A stretch of DNA of 64,000 nucleotides from Budorcas taxicolor. Its lineage: Eukaryota; Chordata; Mammalia; Artiodactyla; Bovidae. The stretch's first letter is position 1. The number at the start of each line of letters is the position of its first letter. The position numbers were made by a program, and so were the translations under genes. Location: contig NC_068920.1 in assembly GCF_023091745.1 (NCBI RefSeq), positions 153,169,622-153,233,621 of the forward strand. The letters are read 5' to 3'. The notes below the pieces were generated by a model that searched no databases, was not told where the DNA came from, and worked only from the letters and a program-made list of their open reading frames with translations. This document shows positions 11,165 through 21,552 of the stretch, in pieces.

Positions 11165-11380
11165 GTGTGATAAGTTGCTTCAAGTCATGTCCATCGCTTT
11201 GCGATCCTATGGACTATAGCCAGCCAGGCTCCTCTGTCCATGGGGTTCTCCAGGCAAGAACACTGGAGTGGGTTGCCATGCCCTGCTCCAGGGATCATCC
11301 CTACCCAGAGATTGAACCCTCATCACTTAAGTCTCCTGTATTGGCAGACAGGTTCTTTACAGCTGAGCTTCCTGGAAAGT
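11165..11380 (-). mobile_element. Bov-tA SINE upstream of OR5C1
   Basis: Minus-strand copy with 'actggagtgggttgccatg' and 'ttctccaggcaagaacac' on the plus strand. It ends about 265 bp before the OR5C1 start codon. Confidence 0.85.
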
Positions 11381-11609
11381 GGCAAGGACTTAGCACTAAA
11401 GAAGCAATTTTAAAATTACCTCTTTATGTAATTTTTTTTTAATTTATATATTTTTAATTGAAGGATTCTTTTAAACACAGGTTTTGAGAAGTGCTATGGT
11501 TTGTCCACACACATCACACTTTTATTACACAGTTAGTACTCACCCAAATCTGTTCCCAGTACAAAGTATGTTCTGGCTGGTCATGGGCCTGACCTTTTCC
11601 TCACCTCCC

Positions 11610-11631
11610 TCCTGCTTTGTCTCTCCTCAGA
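11610..11631 (+). promoter_or_regulatory. OR5C1: Probable 3' splice acceptor of the OR5C1 coding exon
   Basis: A pyrimidine-rich run ends in cctcag at 11630, 15 bp before the start codon at 11646. Mammalian OR genes usually have their whole coding region in one exon joined to upstream noncoding exons, so an acceptor just before the ATG is expected. It is inferred from sequence only. Confidence 0.55.
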
Positions 11632-11645
11632 CTCTTTCCTGCAAA

Positions 11646-12608
11646 ATGATACCTGAGAACTTCACCTGGGCCTGGGGTGCCCCTGCTGAGTTCATCCTCC
11701 TGGGTATCACGGACCGCTGGGACCTGCGCCTGACCCTCTTCCTCATCTTCCTGCCCGTCTACCTGGTGAGCTTGCTGGGAAACGCAGGCATGGTGCTGCT
11801 GATCCACGTAGATGCCCAGCTCCACACACCCATGTACTTCTTCCTGGCCAACCTCTCCCTGCTAGATGCCTGCTATTCCTCAGCCATCGGCCCCAAGATG
11901 CTTGTGGATCAACTGTTGCCTCGCGCCAGCATCCCTTACGCAGCCTGTGTCCTCCAAATGTTCCTGTTTGCAGGGCTGGCCGATGCCGAGTGTTGCCTGC
12001 TGGCAGCCATGGCCTATGACCGCTACGTGGCCATCGGAAACCCTCTTCTGTACACCACGGCCATGTCCCGGCGTCTGTGCCTGGTCTTGCTGGGAGCCTC
12101 CGGCCTGGGCGGGGCAGTGAGCGCCGTGGTCCACACGACCTTCACCTTCCGCCTGAGCTTCTGCGGCTCCCGGGAGGTGAACAGCTTCTTCTGCGATATT
12201 CCCCCCCTGCTGGCCATCTCCTGCAACGACACCAGTCTCAATGAACTCCTCCTCTTCGCCGTCTGTGGCTTCATCCAGACAGCCACCGTGTCGGCCATCG
12301 CCGTGTCCTACGGGTTCGTCGCCGGCGCTGTGATCCGCATGCGCTCGGCCGCGAGCCGGTGGCGAGCAGCCTCGACCTGTGGCTCCCACCTCACGGCTGT
12401 GGCCATGCTGTACGGGACACTCATCTTCATGTACCTGCGTCCCAGCTCCAGCTACGCCCTGGACACGGACAAGATGGCCTCCGTGTTCTACACCCTTGTC
12501 ATCCCAGCTCTCAACCCACTCATCTACAGCCTGCGCAACAAAGAGGTCAAGGAGGCGCTCAGAAGGACTTGGAGCCGATGCTGCGGTCCATGGTGGAGGC
12601 ACCAGTGA
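11646..12608 (+). CDS. OR5C1: Olfactory receptor family 5 subfamily C member 1
   Basis: An intact intronless odorant receptor, 320 aa, the usual family length. It is a class A GPCR expected at the cilia of olfactory sensory neurons, signalling through Golf; its ligand is unknown. Visible family marks: N-glycosylation site NFT at residues 5-7, GN in TM1 (45-46), LHTPMYFFLANLS (59-71), MAYDRYVAI ending TM3 with DRY at 125-127, Cys101 and Cys183 for the extracellular disulfide, SFFCDIPPL (180-188), the TM6 start STCGSHLTAVA, and NPLIYSLRNKEVKEAL at the end of TM7 (290-305). The frame is open upstream to 11484, but the ATG at 11646 follows a good splice acceptor and gives the family's N-terminus. 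Identity comes from close recalled resemblance to human OR5C1 and the neighbours OR1K1 and PDCL. The coding block is clearly GC-richer than its surroundings. Confidence 0.95.
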   Translation: MIPENFTWAWGAPAEFILLGITDRWDLRLTLFLIFLPVYLVSLLGNAGMVLLIHVDAQLHTPMYFFLANLSLLDACYSSAIGPKMLVDQLLPRASIPYAACVLQMFLFAGLADAECCLLAAMAYDRYVAIGNPLLYTTAMSRRLCLVLLGASGLGGAVSAVVHTTFTFRLSFCGSREVNSFFCDIPPLLAISCNDTSLNELLLFAVCGFIQTATVSAIAVSYGFVAGAVIRMRSAASRWRAASTCGSHLTAVAMLYGTLIFMYLRPSSSYALDTDKMASVFYTLVIPALNPLIYSLRNKEVKEALRRTWSRCCGPWWRHQ

Positions 12609-13155
12609 AAGGGCTGCAGGCTGGCCTTAGGAATGACTCTGGAGGGATGAGGTGGGCTCTTCCCGGCCCCTGGCACGGGCTGGGTGTCCCTTGTCCTTGT
12701 TTGAGGTGGAAGAAAGGGGAGAAACTGAGGTTTACAGACAGGAGACTGGAACCTGGGGTACTCTAGACCCAACCAGAACCAAGATCAAGTGAATTTGCTG
12801 TTGAGTTTGCCTTAGGCTCCTCCATGTTCAAAGCACGTTACCAGGTGCAGTAACTAGGTTTATTTGCCACTCAAATTTCCAAAAGGCTGATACCCAGAAA
12901 CACCAGATAAGGGCTGTGCTGGCTGCAAGTGTTCTAGATCTTTGTTTTTCTAAGGTCCTTTGTGACCAATGAGTCACACTGCTCACTTTGAGCCCAAGAG
13001 AGCAACTTCAGAACCCACTTATGCCAAAGACTGGGATAGAATCCGGGTAGGCAAATATCTTTCCCTATGAAGCCACATATTCCATCTCTCAGGATAACAG
13101 AGAACACACATGATCTCATTGCTAAAATCCCACAGTTGTGTGAAAATTCAACCAA
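12609..13155. other. Region after OR5C1, probable 3' UTR then intergenic
   Basis: No recognised repeat. A 135-codon frame (12359-12766) overlaps the OR5C1 end in another phase and is a shadow. I did not find a convincing polyadenylation signal close to the stop. Confidence 0.45.
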
Positions 13156-13500
13156 GATTAGGTTACTTCGGGGCTGTGAAAGAGATTAGGAAAGGGTCAG
13201 AATTATGGTTGTAGTTAGAATAGGGTTCATGTTATGGCTAACACTGAGGTTAGAGTTAGGGTAAATCCAGAGTTAGGTTCAGAATTTAAAAGCAATTGGA
13301 CAAATTTAGGACTGAATTAAAATTATGTAAATTGTTCAATTTGGATTGATTTTAATGAATAGTAGATTTGGGGAAAATATAGGAGTCAGGGTTCAAATAA
13401 ATTTGAGCTCTTCTTAGAAATATTAGAACATATACACACTACTGTATATAAAACAGAACACCAACAAGGAACACAGGAACTATACTTACTATTTTGTAAG

Positions 13501-13590
13501 AGGGACTTCCCTGCTTCCACTGCATGGGGCACGGATTTGATCCCTGATTTGGGAAAATAAAGATCCCACATGCTGTGTGGCGTAGCAAAA
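13501..13590 (+). mobile_element. CHR-type SINE, short and diverged
   Basis: Begins 'agggacttccctgc' and contains 'gatccctgatttggg' and 'gatcccacatgctg'. It has internal deletions. Confidence 0.7.
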
Positions 13591-13654
13591 AAATAAGTTA
13601 AATAAAATAGAGAAGTTTAAAAATATTTTTCTTATAACCTATAAAGGGAAAGAA

Positions 13655-13850
13655 TCTGCAAAAGTATTCTTGTCTGGAGAATTCCATGGACAGAGAAGCC
13701 TGGCAGCCTATAGTCCATGGGGTAGCAAAGAGTCAGACATGACTGAGCAACTAACAATTAATTAATGACTGAATCACTTTGCTGTACACCTGAAACTACC
13801 ATAACATTGTAAATAAACTATACTTCAGTTTTTAAAAATGAAATATTAAA
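13655..13850 (+). mobile_element. BovA fragment followed by L1 3' tail
   Basis: 'cttgtctggagaattccatgg' to 'gactgagcaactaac' is a BovA monomer. 'gctgtacacctgaaactacc' to 'actatacttcag' (about 13771-13850) is a ruminant L1 3' end. Confidence 0.7.
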
Positions 13851-14319
13851 ACTCTTTTATTGCTAGTGTTAGAGGGAAAGACTACTTAAGATTAGAATTC
13901 AGGTTTTATTCTCACTGGTAGATTAAATTTAGGTTAGAGCTTAGTTCGTGTTATAGCTCTGTTAAATTTAAATTAAGCTAGCATGTGAATAATGTTTGTG
14001 ACAAGTTTAAGTCACAATCTAGTTATTATTACAGTTAGCCTAGGTTCAGAACTAGATGAGAATTAGGCATAAGAAGGAGAGTATTTTGAGTATCAAACTG
14101 ACATGTTTGGGGTGACTTCAATTTGAGATATATTTAGGGTTACGGAAATGGATAATGTTCCTTAAAACATAAGAGTAGGAGCTAACTATCGGTGGATTTA
14201 AGTTTCATTGAGAGTTATGAGCTTGCTTAGATATGCACATGGTCAGGCATGGTAGACTGCTTTGTGTTAAGACTATAACATCTAGAGACAGAGTCGGGTT
14301 AGGAGAGGGAATGCCATCA

Positions 14320-15560
14320 CCTCTTGGGCAAAGGCAACCACAGTGCTCCAAGCCTTAGGTCATTCTGGGCCCTTCAGATCCAGCACTCTTGAGATTTTTA
14401 TCTACCCAGAGTTTATACTTTTGACAGATTTTCTTTATCTAATTAAGTTACACATGAGCAAGGCCCAAGGCACTGCATTCTGCTGGGAAGCCCCTCTATG
14501 CAAGAGCAGGACAGGAGTGGACCCCAGAGGTTATAGTAGGTGCTTCCAAGGAGAGATGGAGCCTGGCCAGAGTAGATGTCAGCTACTGTCTGTTCCCCTT
14601 TCCAGTCCTCCCTGATTATGGTTGAGATGAGGCCAGGGGTGGCTCAAGCAATGCTTCATTGTCGCCCCATATAGCCGCCCCATGGAGTGTGTTCTTGGGC
14701 TTCAGCCAGGGGCTGGTCTCACCACTCCAATTTCCTTTCAAGGAGAAATCAGCTGCTGGAACTTAGACTTCAGGAAGGCTGGAGGTTCATCCCAGCTCCC
14801 TGGGGAGGTGATACCCCCTGATACCAGAACCAGGTCTCTCCTTAGTAACTATAGTCTTCTTGGAGGTCCCAGACTAATGGAGAGAGAGAGAGATGTGAAC
14901 TATACTGTCTCCTCAAACCATAGAGAACGTTATAGGTTTCTTGACAGGGTCACAAACTTGTCCTGATTTTCCCAGAACTGTCCTAGTTTTTAAAACTTTA
15001 AATCCCATATCCAAATAACCTCTTCTGTCCTGGACAAACCAGGATGGCTGATCACCCTACTTCCTGATGACCCCTTCTGTTGAGAGCAGAGGGCACAATA
15101 GCCTAAACTTAGCACAATTTGACAAAGGCTTAAATGAATTAAAGCCCCTTCTCCCACCACAAGGTTTTATAATCCTTTCCCAGTTCTTGCCTCCTATCAC
15201 CATGACAACTCACATGCCATGACAATGGTTGGGGACATTGGCAGAAGAGTTGGCACCTGTGGGAATGAGAATAGAAGGTTTGCCCCCAGCTCAGTGATTT
15301 ATACTCAGAGACATCCTCTGTGGTCTTTTCTTCTTTGTGGGGCTCTCATGACATACAGGTCCCACCACGATTAAGGGAAAGTTTCCAGAGGCATACAGCC
15401 CTTCCTTCATCTTGGCCGTACATGGTGTCCATGGGTCCTTCCACATTTTTAGCATCCTTGGAACAGCCAGATACAATAATCACATCAATCCTATACATCC
15501 ACTGGAGGAAACATGAACTTTCAGGCTGCTATGCTGGGCCAACTTGATAGATAAGAAGAT
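14320..15560. other. Intergenic, nothing recognised
   Basis: Frames reach 94 codons (14682-14966) but have no family resemblance. No repeat could be named. Confidence 0.45.
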
Positions 15561-15564
15561 AATG

Positions 15565-15895
15565 GGTTTCCTTGATGATCCAGTGGCTAAGAATCCACCT
15601 TGCAATGCATGGGACACCAGTTTGATCCCTGATCCAGGACGATCCCACATGCCACAAAGCAGCTAAGCCCATGTGCCACAACTACTGAGCCTGAGCTCCG
15701 GAGCCTGAGAGTCACAATTGTTGAGCCCATGTGCAGCAACTACAGAAAACTGTGTGCCCTAGAGTCTGTGCTCCCCTACTAAAGAAGACACTGTGATGAG
15801 ATGTCCATGTACCACCATTAGAGAAAGCCTGCACACAGCAATGAAGACCCAGCACAACCAAATCAATTAATTAGATAATTTAAAAAAAAAATAAG
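15565..15895 (+). mobile_element. CHR-type SINE, long form
   Basis: It begins 'gggtttccttgatgatccag', with 'tttgatccctgatccaggac', a body rich in 'agcccatgtgc' repeats and an A-rich tail near 15880. It is about 330 bp, the full-length form. Confidence 0.85.
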
Positions 15896-17895
15896 AGCGA
15901 ATGGAAGGCATTGGAAGACAATAACAGAGCCCAACCTGGAGGATAAAGGTTGAAATACAGTCAGATCCTCATTCCTAAAGTGAGACGCCCAGGAAAATTC
16001 CCCAATTCTGATCAAATATTGATATTTCCTTTTCAATTTTCTTCAACACCATCTACTAAGACAAGCAATTAGGACAAAAGCAGGTTTGGGGTGGGGAAGA
16101 CTGATTAGGGCACCTACTGCACAAAACCAGTTGGGCCCTGCAGCATGGGTGGGAATTGAGGGAAGGGACATTCAATGGGGGAAAACAGGTACACACAGGG
16201 CACAGAGGTAATGCAAGCTGGAGACTTGCACAGGAGTCTCTGGGAGGCCGGTTCAACTGACTAGAGATGGGTGTGTTGGAAAAGAGGTGGAGAGAAGTCT
16301 GAAGATGGAAGATCTGGGGATGGGAGGGATGCCCCATGGGCTGGATATCAGGCAGGGGAATTTTCACTTTATTCAATAGGCAGTAGGGAACCATGGAAGT
16401 TGCTGTGTTCAAAAGGTACAACCCTTCATGGTTGTTCCAGTGCTGAGTCATGCAAAGCCATTCCCATCTGGAAGGCTACAAACACGCACAGGAACACATG
16501 CCCCCTCCAACGCAGAGCCAGTTCCCTATCAGAAACCTTTATGCACCAAGAAACACTCTCAAGTGTCACTGCCCTCCGCAGACACACGTACAGTGGAAGT
16601 GCAGATACACACTCAAGCTCATGGACACATTTCATTTGACAGAGACTTGGTCACTCTGTCCACACACAGGCATACAATCCTACACACAAACACACACACA
16701 CACGTCACAGTCACTCAGGTGTACAACTGCCGCAGTCCCCAGAGGCACAATGCTCCCACACTCCTACACTTCCTACGAGAAGCCCTGGCAACAGCTGAGG
16801 GCACAAGACATTTAGCTCTAGAAGCTGCTGCTGTAAACCCCAGGCTTGGGGCTGTGGACCCCACAGGACAAGAACCAGGGAGCAGCAGCTTCACCATGCA
16901 CAGGACTCCTGGGGCCCCCCGAGTTAGAGGTGGCACCAACCACCCTTTCCCAGTCAAATTGGCCCCAGAGAGGAAGGAAAATAAGCCCCAGAGCCGAGCT
17001 GCCTCTCGCCCCAGGGATGGGGGCCAGGGGAAGGGTGTTTTCTCTGGGAGAAGCTAAGGTACTCCCAAGGCCCCAAAACCCGTAAGTGTGGCCAATAACT
17101 CCCTCCCCAGACCCTTCGGCATCGGGCTACACCTGGTCCCTGCAGCTGCTCCTCCTGCGATGTGGAGAAGCCAGAGGGTGCAACTGGGGCAAGGGGCCAG
17201 GCTGGAGAGCACGCGCCTCTGTCCTCTTGAGGTTGGCTGGGGGCATGAGCTGTTCGTGTGACTGTGAGAGCAGGTGCTGTTGGTGTGAGACTGAGACTGT
17301 GCGTTACCCTTGCTGCCCCACCATGTCATCGCTGGGGGAGGGGAAGCGGTGTGTAGGTGGATATGCCCCTCTAGGGGGGCACATCTCTGCTGTGCCCAGC
17401 AGGAGACTTGAGTGGGAAGCTGCGAAGCCCTGGGCCTCTGGGGCTGGAAGCAGAAAATGTGACTGTGTGATGGGGGGGTGACAGGAGGCGGGGACAGACA
17501 GTGGTGGAGAACTGACGCAGACCACTCGGTCAGTGAAAGCATGAAAGGGCATCGTGGGTCCCGGAGCTGTGTGTGCAGGAGCCTCCATGCACAGGAGGCT
17601 GTGAATGAGCGTCACCCTCTGGCCTCGGTGCTATTTTGTGATTGAACCAGACCCTCGGTTTATGTTTAGGATGATCTGCATCTACGGATCTCGTGGTTAC
17701 GCTTGCCTCTTGGTTAGATGTCTGTGTCCACATTTCTGTACATGATCTGTCATGCCTGTGTGTTTGCAGAGCATAACTAGAGGCCGAACATGCCTGCATG
17801 CCTGCACCAGTGTGTTTGTAATTATAGATGAATGTTTCTGCCAACAGCTCAGTGTATTTGAATGTTTATTGAGGTCCATTTAAACTCAGGTTAGA
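15896..17895. other. GC-richer unclassified stretch between the two OR genes
   Basis: Contains a CA-rich patch (16686-16705) and moderately GC-rich DNA at 16740-17600. Frames of 209 codons (+, 16428-17057), 131 codons (+, 17086-17481) and 162 codons (-, 17542-17054) are open. Their translations are low-complexity (Thr-His runs from the CA-rich part, or Pro/Ser-rich) with no known domain, so I do not call a protein gene. An exon of a noncoding transcript is possible but not shown. Confidence 0.4.
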
Positions 17896-17898
17896 GGG

Positions 17899-18118
17899 CT
17901 TCCCAGGTGGTGCTAGTGGTAAAGAACCCACCTGCCCATGCAGGAGTCATAAGAGGCATGGATTCTATCCCTGAGTCGGGAAGATCCCCTGGAGGAGGGC
18001 ATAGCAACCCACTCCAGTATTCTTGCCTGGAGAATCCCATGGACAGAGGAGCCTGGCGGACTACAGTCCATGGGGTCGCAAAGAGTTGGAAACAACTGAA
18101 GCGACTTAGCACACACGC
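17899..18118 (+). mobile_element. Bov-tA SINE
   Basis: Full element: 'gggcttcccaggtggtgc' head, 'ccactccagtattcttgcc', and a 'ggggtcgcaaagagttgg' tail ending in a simple repeat. Confidence 0.9.
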
Positions 18119-18779
18119 ATGCATAGCTCAGCCTACCTTCACAGAATACCTGGGAAGAATAGACTGGGTAGCTTAAACTTGGGTCAGTTCCCAAGTTTAA
18201 GTAGTTCCAGTTCCGAAAAAGCCATTTCATAAGCAGGCTTCCCCTCTCCATCCTTACCACTCACCCTGATCCCCTTACCTTCCTGGAAAGTGGGACATAA
18301 TTGAGGGGGGAAAAAAAAAAAACAACATTCTCCAGGGATCCAAAGCCAAAAGATTCTTCTTATTCAGTGGAGGAGAAAAAGGAAGACAATAGGGTAGGGA
18401 GGGTCTTTATTTTCTTTTAATAGATAAGGATGCAGAACTGGTCTCAACATAGCCTTCAGGAAACCTGTCCTAAAACCCCTCTCCTTTTAAGACCCTTCTT
18501 GGAAAATCATCCAAGATTTCTGCAGTGAGATTCAGACAGGAAAAAAATGGAAGCATTGAAATGTCTCTGTCCTTAAGAGTCAAGTCTCTGCATCTGATAG
18601 GTGTATCCACCTGTCTGCACGAGTTTCCCATAAAGGGCTGTGCATTTTCTTGATGCTGTATGTGTTTGATTTCATGGGAAGAGTTTTCCAGGAATACTGG
18701 GAATCATTTAGATTCTTTGGTTCTTTTTTTGGCAAGTCTCATATTTTCTTTATTCTTTTCTCTTTATTAAAAGTGTAGA
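18119..18779. other. Intergenic, nothing recognised
   Basis: It has an A-run at 18310-18322 and no long frame or identifiable repeat. Confidence 0.45.
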
Positions 18780-18962
18780 GACTCGAGTTCAATCCCTGGG
18801 TGGGGAAGATCCTGTGGAGAAGGGAATGGCAACCCACTCCAATATTCTTGCCTGGAGAATCCCATGGACTGAGAAGACTGGCTGGCTACAGTCCACAAGG
18901 TCGCAAAGAGTCGGACACGACTGAAATGACTTAGCAGCAGCAGCAGCAGCAGCAGCAACATC
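18780..18962 (+). mobile_element. Bov-tA SINE ending in an AGC/CAG trinucleotide run
   Basis: A BovA body with 'ccactccaatattcttgcc' and 'gagtcggacacgactg', then about 7-8 CAG units (18934-18958). Trinucleotide tails are usual for this family. Confidence 0.88.
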
Positions 18963-19484
18963 ATCAGATCCTTACATCCCTGCCCTTGGGAGGGATGGTT
19001 CTTGTTTTGATCCTTAGTGCTCTAAAACATCATGTTTGCACTCAGGTGCTATCGATTTATATTCATTTCAATACATATGTGCCCTTCATGTTTGGAATTT
19101 TATTTCTTAGATAAGTTCCTCACTTCCATCTTGGTTTTCTTGTCCACTCTGACTTTCCCCAAAATAAATAGCCATTGGTCAAATCTCTCCCTGATTTTGA
19201 TCCTCTCTCTCATCTTTCCTTTTGTGTTTCTTCCTTCTTTGGTCCACATCCTGGGCAATATTTTTGTTCTGTTTTTGCTGCAAATCACAACGTATTCAAG
19301 TTGGAAGCAGCTTTCAAGTTCACCTGATTCAGCTCCCTTATTCTACAGATGGGGAACCTAAGACCTGGAGAGGAGGGAAATTGCCTACAGTCATATCTGT
19401 GTGTATCCACAGGGCTGTCACTGAGGAGATGACTCAGCAATGGAATGAAACCCCTGGGGTTCCTGGTGAAGAAGCAGCCTAGCC
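18963..19484. other. OR1K1 upstream region
   Basis: AT-rich with a short MIR-like patch ('attctacagatggggaacc', about 19335-19360). A possible acceptor (gaagcag ending at 19470) precedes the OR1K1 ATG. No upstream noncoding exon can be placed from sequence alone. Confidence 0.45.
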
Positions 19485-20435
19485 ATGGACGCTGCCAATG
19501 AGTCTTCAGAAGGAAGCCCATTCATCCTACTGGGACTAACAACAAATCCCAGCCAGCAGCGACCTCTTTTCGTGCTCTTCTTGGTCCTCTATGTGGCGGG
19601 CATCCTAGGTAATGGACTCATCGTGGCTGCCATCCGAGCCAGTCCAGCCCTTCACACTCCCATGTACTTCCTGCTGGCCCACCTGTCCTTTGCTGACCTC
19701 TGCTTTACCTCCGTCACGGTACCTAAGATGCTGGCCAACCTGCTGGCCCATGACCGCTCCATCTCCCTGGCTGGCTGTCTGACCCAGATGTACTTATTCT
19801 TCGCCCTGGGTGTAACTGACAGCTGCCTCCTGGCTGCCATGGCCTATGACCGCTACGTGGCCATCCGGCACCCCCTCCACTATGCCACAAGGATGTCCCG
19901 GGCTGTGTGCACAGCCCTGGTGGGGACAGCATGGCTCGTGTCCCACGTCCACTCCCTCCTGCATATCCTACTTATGGCCCGCCTGTCCTTCTGTGCCTCC
20001 CACCAAGTGCCCCACTTCTTCTGCGACCACCAGCCTCTCTTAAGGCTCTCCTGCTCTGACACCCGGCACATCCAGCTGCTCATCTTCACCGAGGGCGCCG
20101 CAGTGGTGGTCACTCCCTTCCTGCTCATCCTCGCCTCCTACGGGTCCATTGCAGCTGCGGTGCTCCGGCTGCCGTCTGCCGGGGGGAGGCTCCGGGCTGT
20201 GTCCACCTGTGGCTCCCACCTGGCCGTGGTGGGCCTCTTCTACGGGACAGTCATCGCAGTCTGCTTCCGGCCCACGTCCCGGTATGAGGCCGAGCAGGGC
20301 CGTGTGGCCTCCGTCATGTACACCGTGGTCACGCCCATGCTGAACCCGGTCATCTATAGCCTCCGGAACCGTGATGTGCAGGGGGCACTCAGAGCCCTTT
20401 TCACTCGGCGAAGGATCTCAGGGGGTGACTCCTGA
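19485..20435 (+). CDS. OR1K1: Olfactory receptor family 1 subfamily K member 1
   Basis: An intact single-exon odorant receptor of 316 aa, a class A GPCR expected in olfactory cilia coupling to Golf; ligand unknown. Marks seen: N-glycosylation site NES (5-7), GN in TM1 (42-43), LHTPMYFLLAHLSFADLC (56-73), MAYDRYVAIRHPLHY with DRY at 122-124, Cys98 and Cys180 for the conserved disulfide, HFFCDHQPLLRLSC in the second extracellular loop, STCGSHLAVV at TM6, and NPVIYSLRNRDVQGAL (287-302). There is no stop, frameshift or missing anchor residue, so it should be functional. The start is the first Met of the frame and gives the expected short N-terminus. Identity rests on recalled near-identity to human OR1K1 and on synteny (OR5C1 upstream, PDCL downstream). 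Confidence 0.95.
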   Translation: MDAANESSEGSPFILLGLTTNPSQQRPLFVLFLVLYVAGILGNGLIVAAIRASPALHTPMYFLLAHLSFADLCFTSVTVPKMLANLLAHDRSISLAGCLTQMYLFFALGVTDSCLLAAMAYDRYVAIRHPLHYATRMSRAVCTALVGTAWLVSHVHSLLHILLMARLSFCASHQVPHFFCDHQPLLRLSCSDTRHIQLLIFTEGAAVVVTPFLLILASYGSIAAAVLRLPSAGGRLRAVSTCGSHLAVVGLFYGTVIAVCFRPTSRYEAEQGRVASVMYTVVTPMLNPVIYSLRNRDVQGALRALFTRRRISGGDS

Positions 20436-21284
20436 GGCCTGGACCCCACCAAGGGCGGACTGCATCGCCCATGGCGACACTCGTGACTGCCATCATCAGC
20501 TCTGTGCTTTTTCCAAAACCATAATAATGGCGATCCCTTTCTGAGTGCTACCGTAGTGCAGGTCCTTGCCTGGCCTGACATTATGCCACAATAACCAGTG
20601 AAGCAGACTTTTATGACCCAGTTTCACAGATGAAGAAACTGGGGCTCAGAGTAGGAGATATGACTTTCCCAAGTTTACACCATTTTTAGGTGTCAAAACC
20701 TAGGCCCTATCAGCAATACCATGCCCTCTTCTAACAGTCACTTCCAGGCATTTAGAGGGTGCATTCTACCGTTTTCTGTTGTATTTGGGCTTAAAGCTAT
20801 ATGGAAGGCTGTGCCACCCAGATCTTGCTTGGGGGTAGAGGGGGGAATTGGGACTTTGTTTTCCATCACATCATCATGTTTTCTCAAAAAACTGACTTCT
20901 TCTTATCTGTCTGGGACAGAGGCTAAAATTCACAGACCCATGTGTCAAGGGCTGACCTCACCCAGTGAACCCAGTTTGGCACAGAGGAAGTACTCTGGGC
21001 ATCTGAAGATGAATAAATGAGTGTATTTTTTATGTTTATGAGCACTTAGAAGCTGTCCATGTTTCTTACCCTTTGTTCTTGTACTTGTTTGCTACGATCC
21101 TGCCTGTTCAGCTCCCCCTGGCATTCTGTAGTAGAAGGCAGTAGGCATGCAGTGAAAATAGATAAATTAACTTAAGCAAGACAGAGAAGGGACAGGGTAG
21201 GCATTGGTGCAGATGGAAGAGGTTTTTTAAAGTTTTTATCATCTGTCAGCACTACACACATCTTTTTTACAATTCTAGGGGGGT
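20436..21284. other. Region after OR1K1
   Basis: Probable 3' UTR, then an MIR remnant at about 20560-20720 ('cagatgaagaaactggggct') and unclassified sequence. No gene seen. Confidence 0.5.
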
Positions 21285-21552
21285 TTATTTTCTTCCCTTG
21301 CTTTGGCTGTGCTGGATCTTCGCTGTTGCGTGCCGGCTCCCTCTAGTTGTGGTGAGCAGGGGCTCTTGCTCGCTGCAGAGCTCCGGCTTCTCACTGCAGT
21401 GGCTTCTCTTGCTTAGGAGCACAGGCTCTGGAGCACGGGCTTAGTAGCTGTGTCACACAGGCTTAGTTGATCATTGACATGTGGGATCTTTCTGGACCAG
21501 GGATCGAACCAGTGTCCCCTGCATTGGCAGGATTCTTAACCAGGGAAGTCCA
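21285..21552 (-). mobile_element. CHR-type SINE, long form
   Basis: The plus strand reads 'tttggctgtgctggatcttc' at the left and 'aaccagggaagtcc' at the right, the reverse complement of a full CHR element. Confidence 0.88.

Larger units (their letters stand above)
13160..14320 (+). repeat. Degenerate GTTAG-rich tract, interrupted by SINE and L1 pieces
   Basis: Short motifs such as gttaggg, ggttagag and agggttc recur at irregular spacing from about 13160 to 13400, then from 13850 to 14320. Between them lie a CHR SINE (13501-13590), a BovA piece (13655-13770) and an L1 tail (13771-13850). There is no fixed period, so it looks like a decayed simple-sequence array or an unclassified repeat, not an active telomere-like array. 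Confidence 0.45.

Noticed and set aside
11484..11645. Upstream 54-codon extension of OR5C1
   Set aside because: It precedes a good splice acceptor and would add an N-terminus unlike any OR. The ATG at 11646 gives the family start.
11880..12602. 240-codon minus-strand frame within OR5C1
   Set aside because: It is antisense to the intact receptor gene in GC-rich coding DNA and has no recognisable domain.
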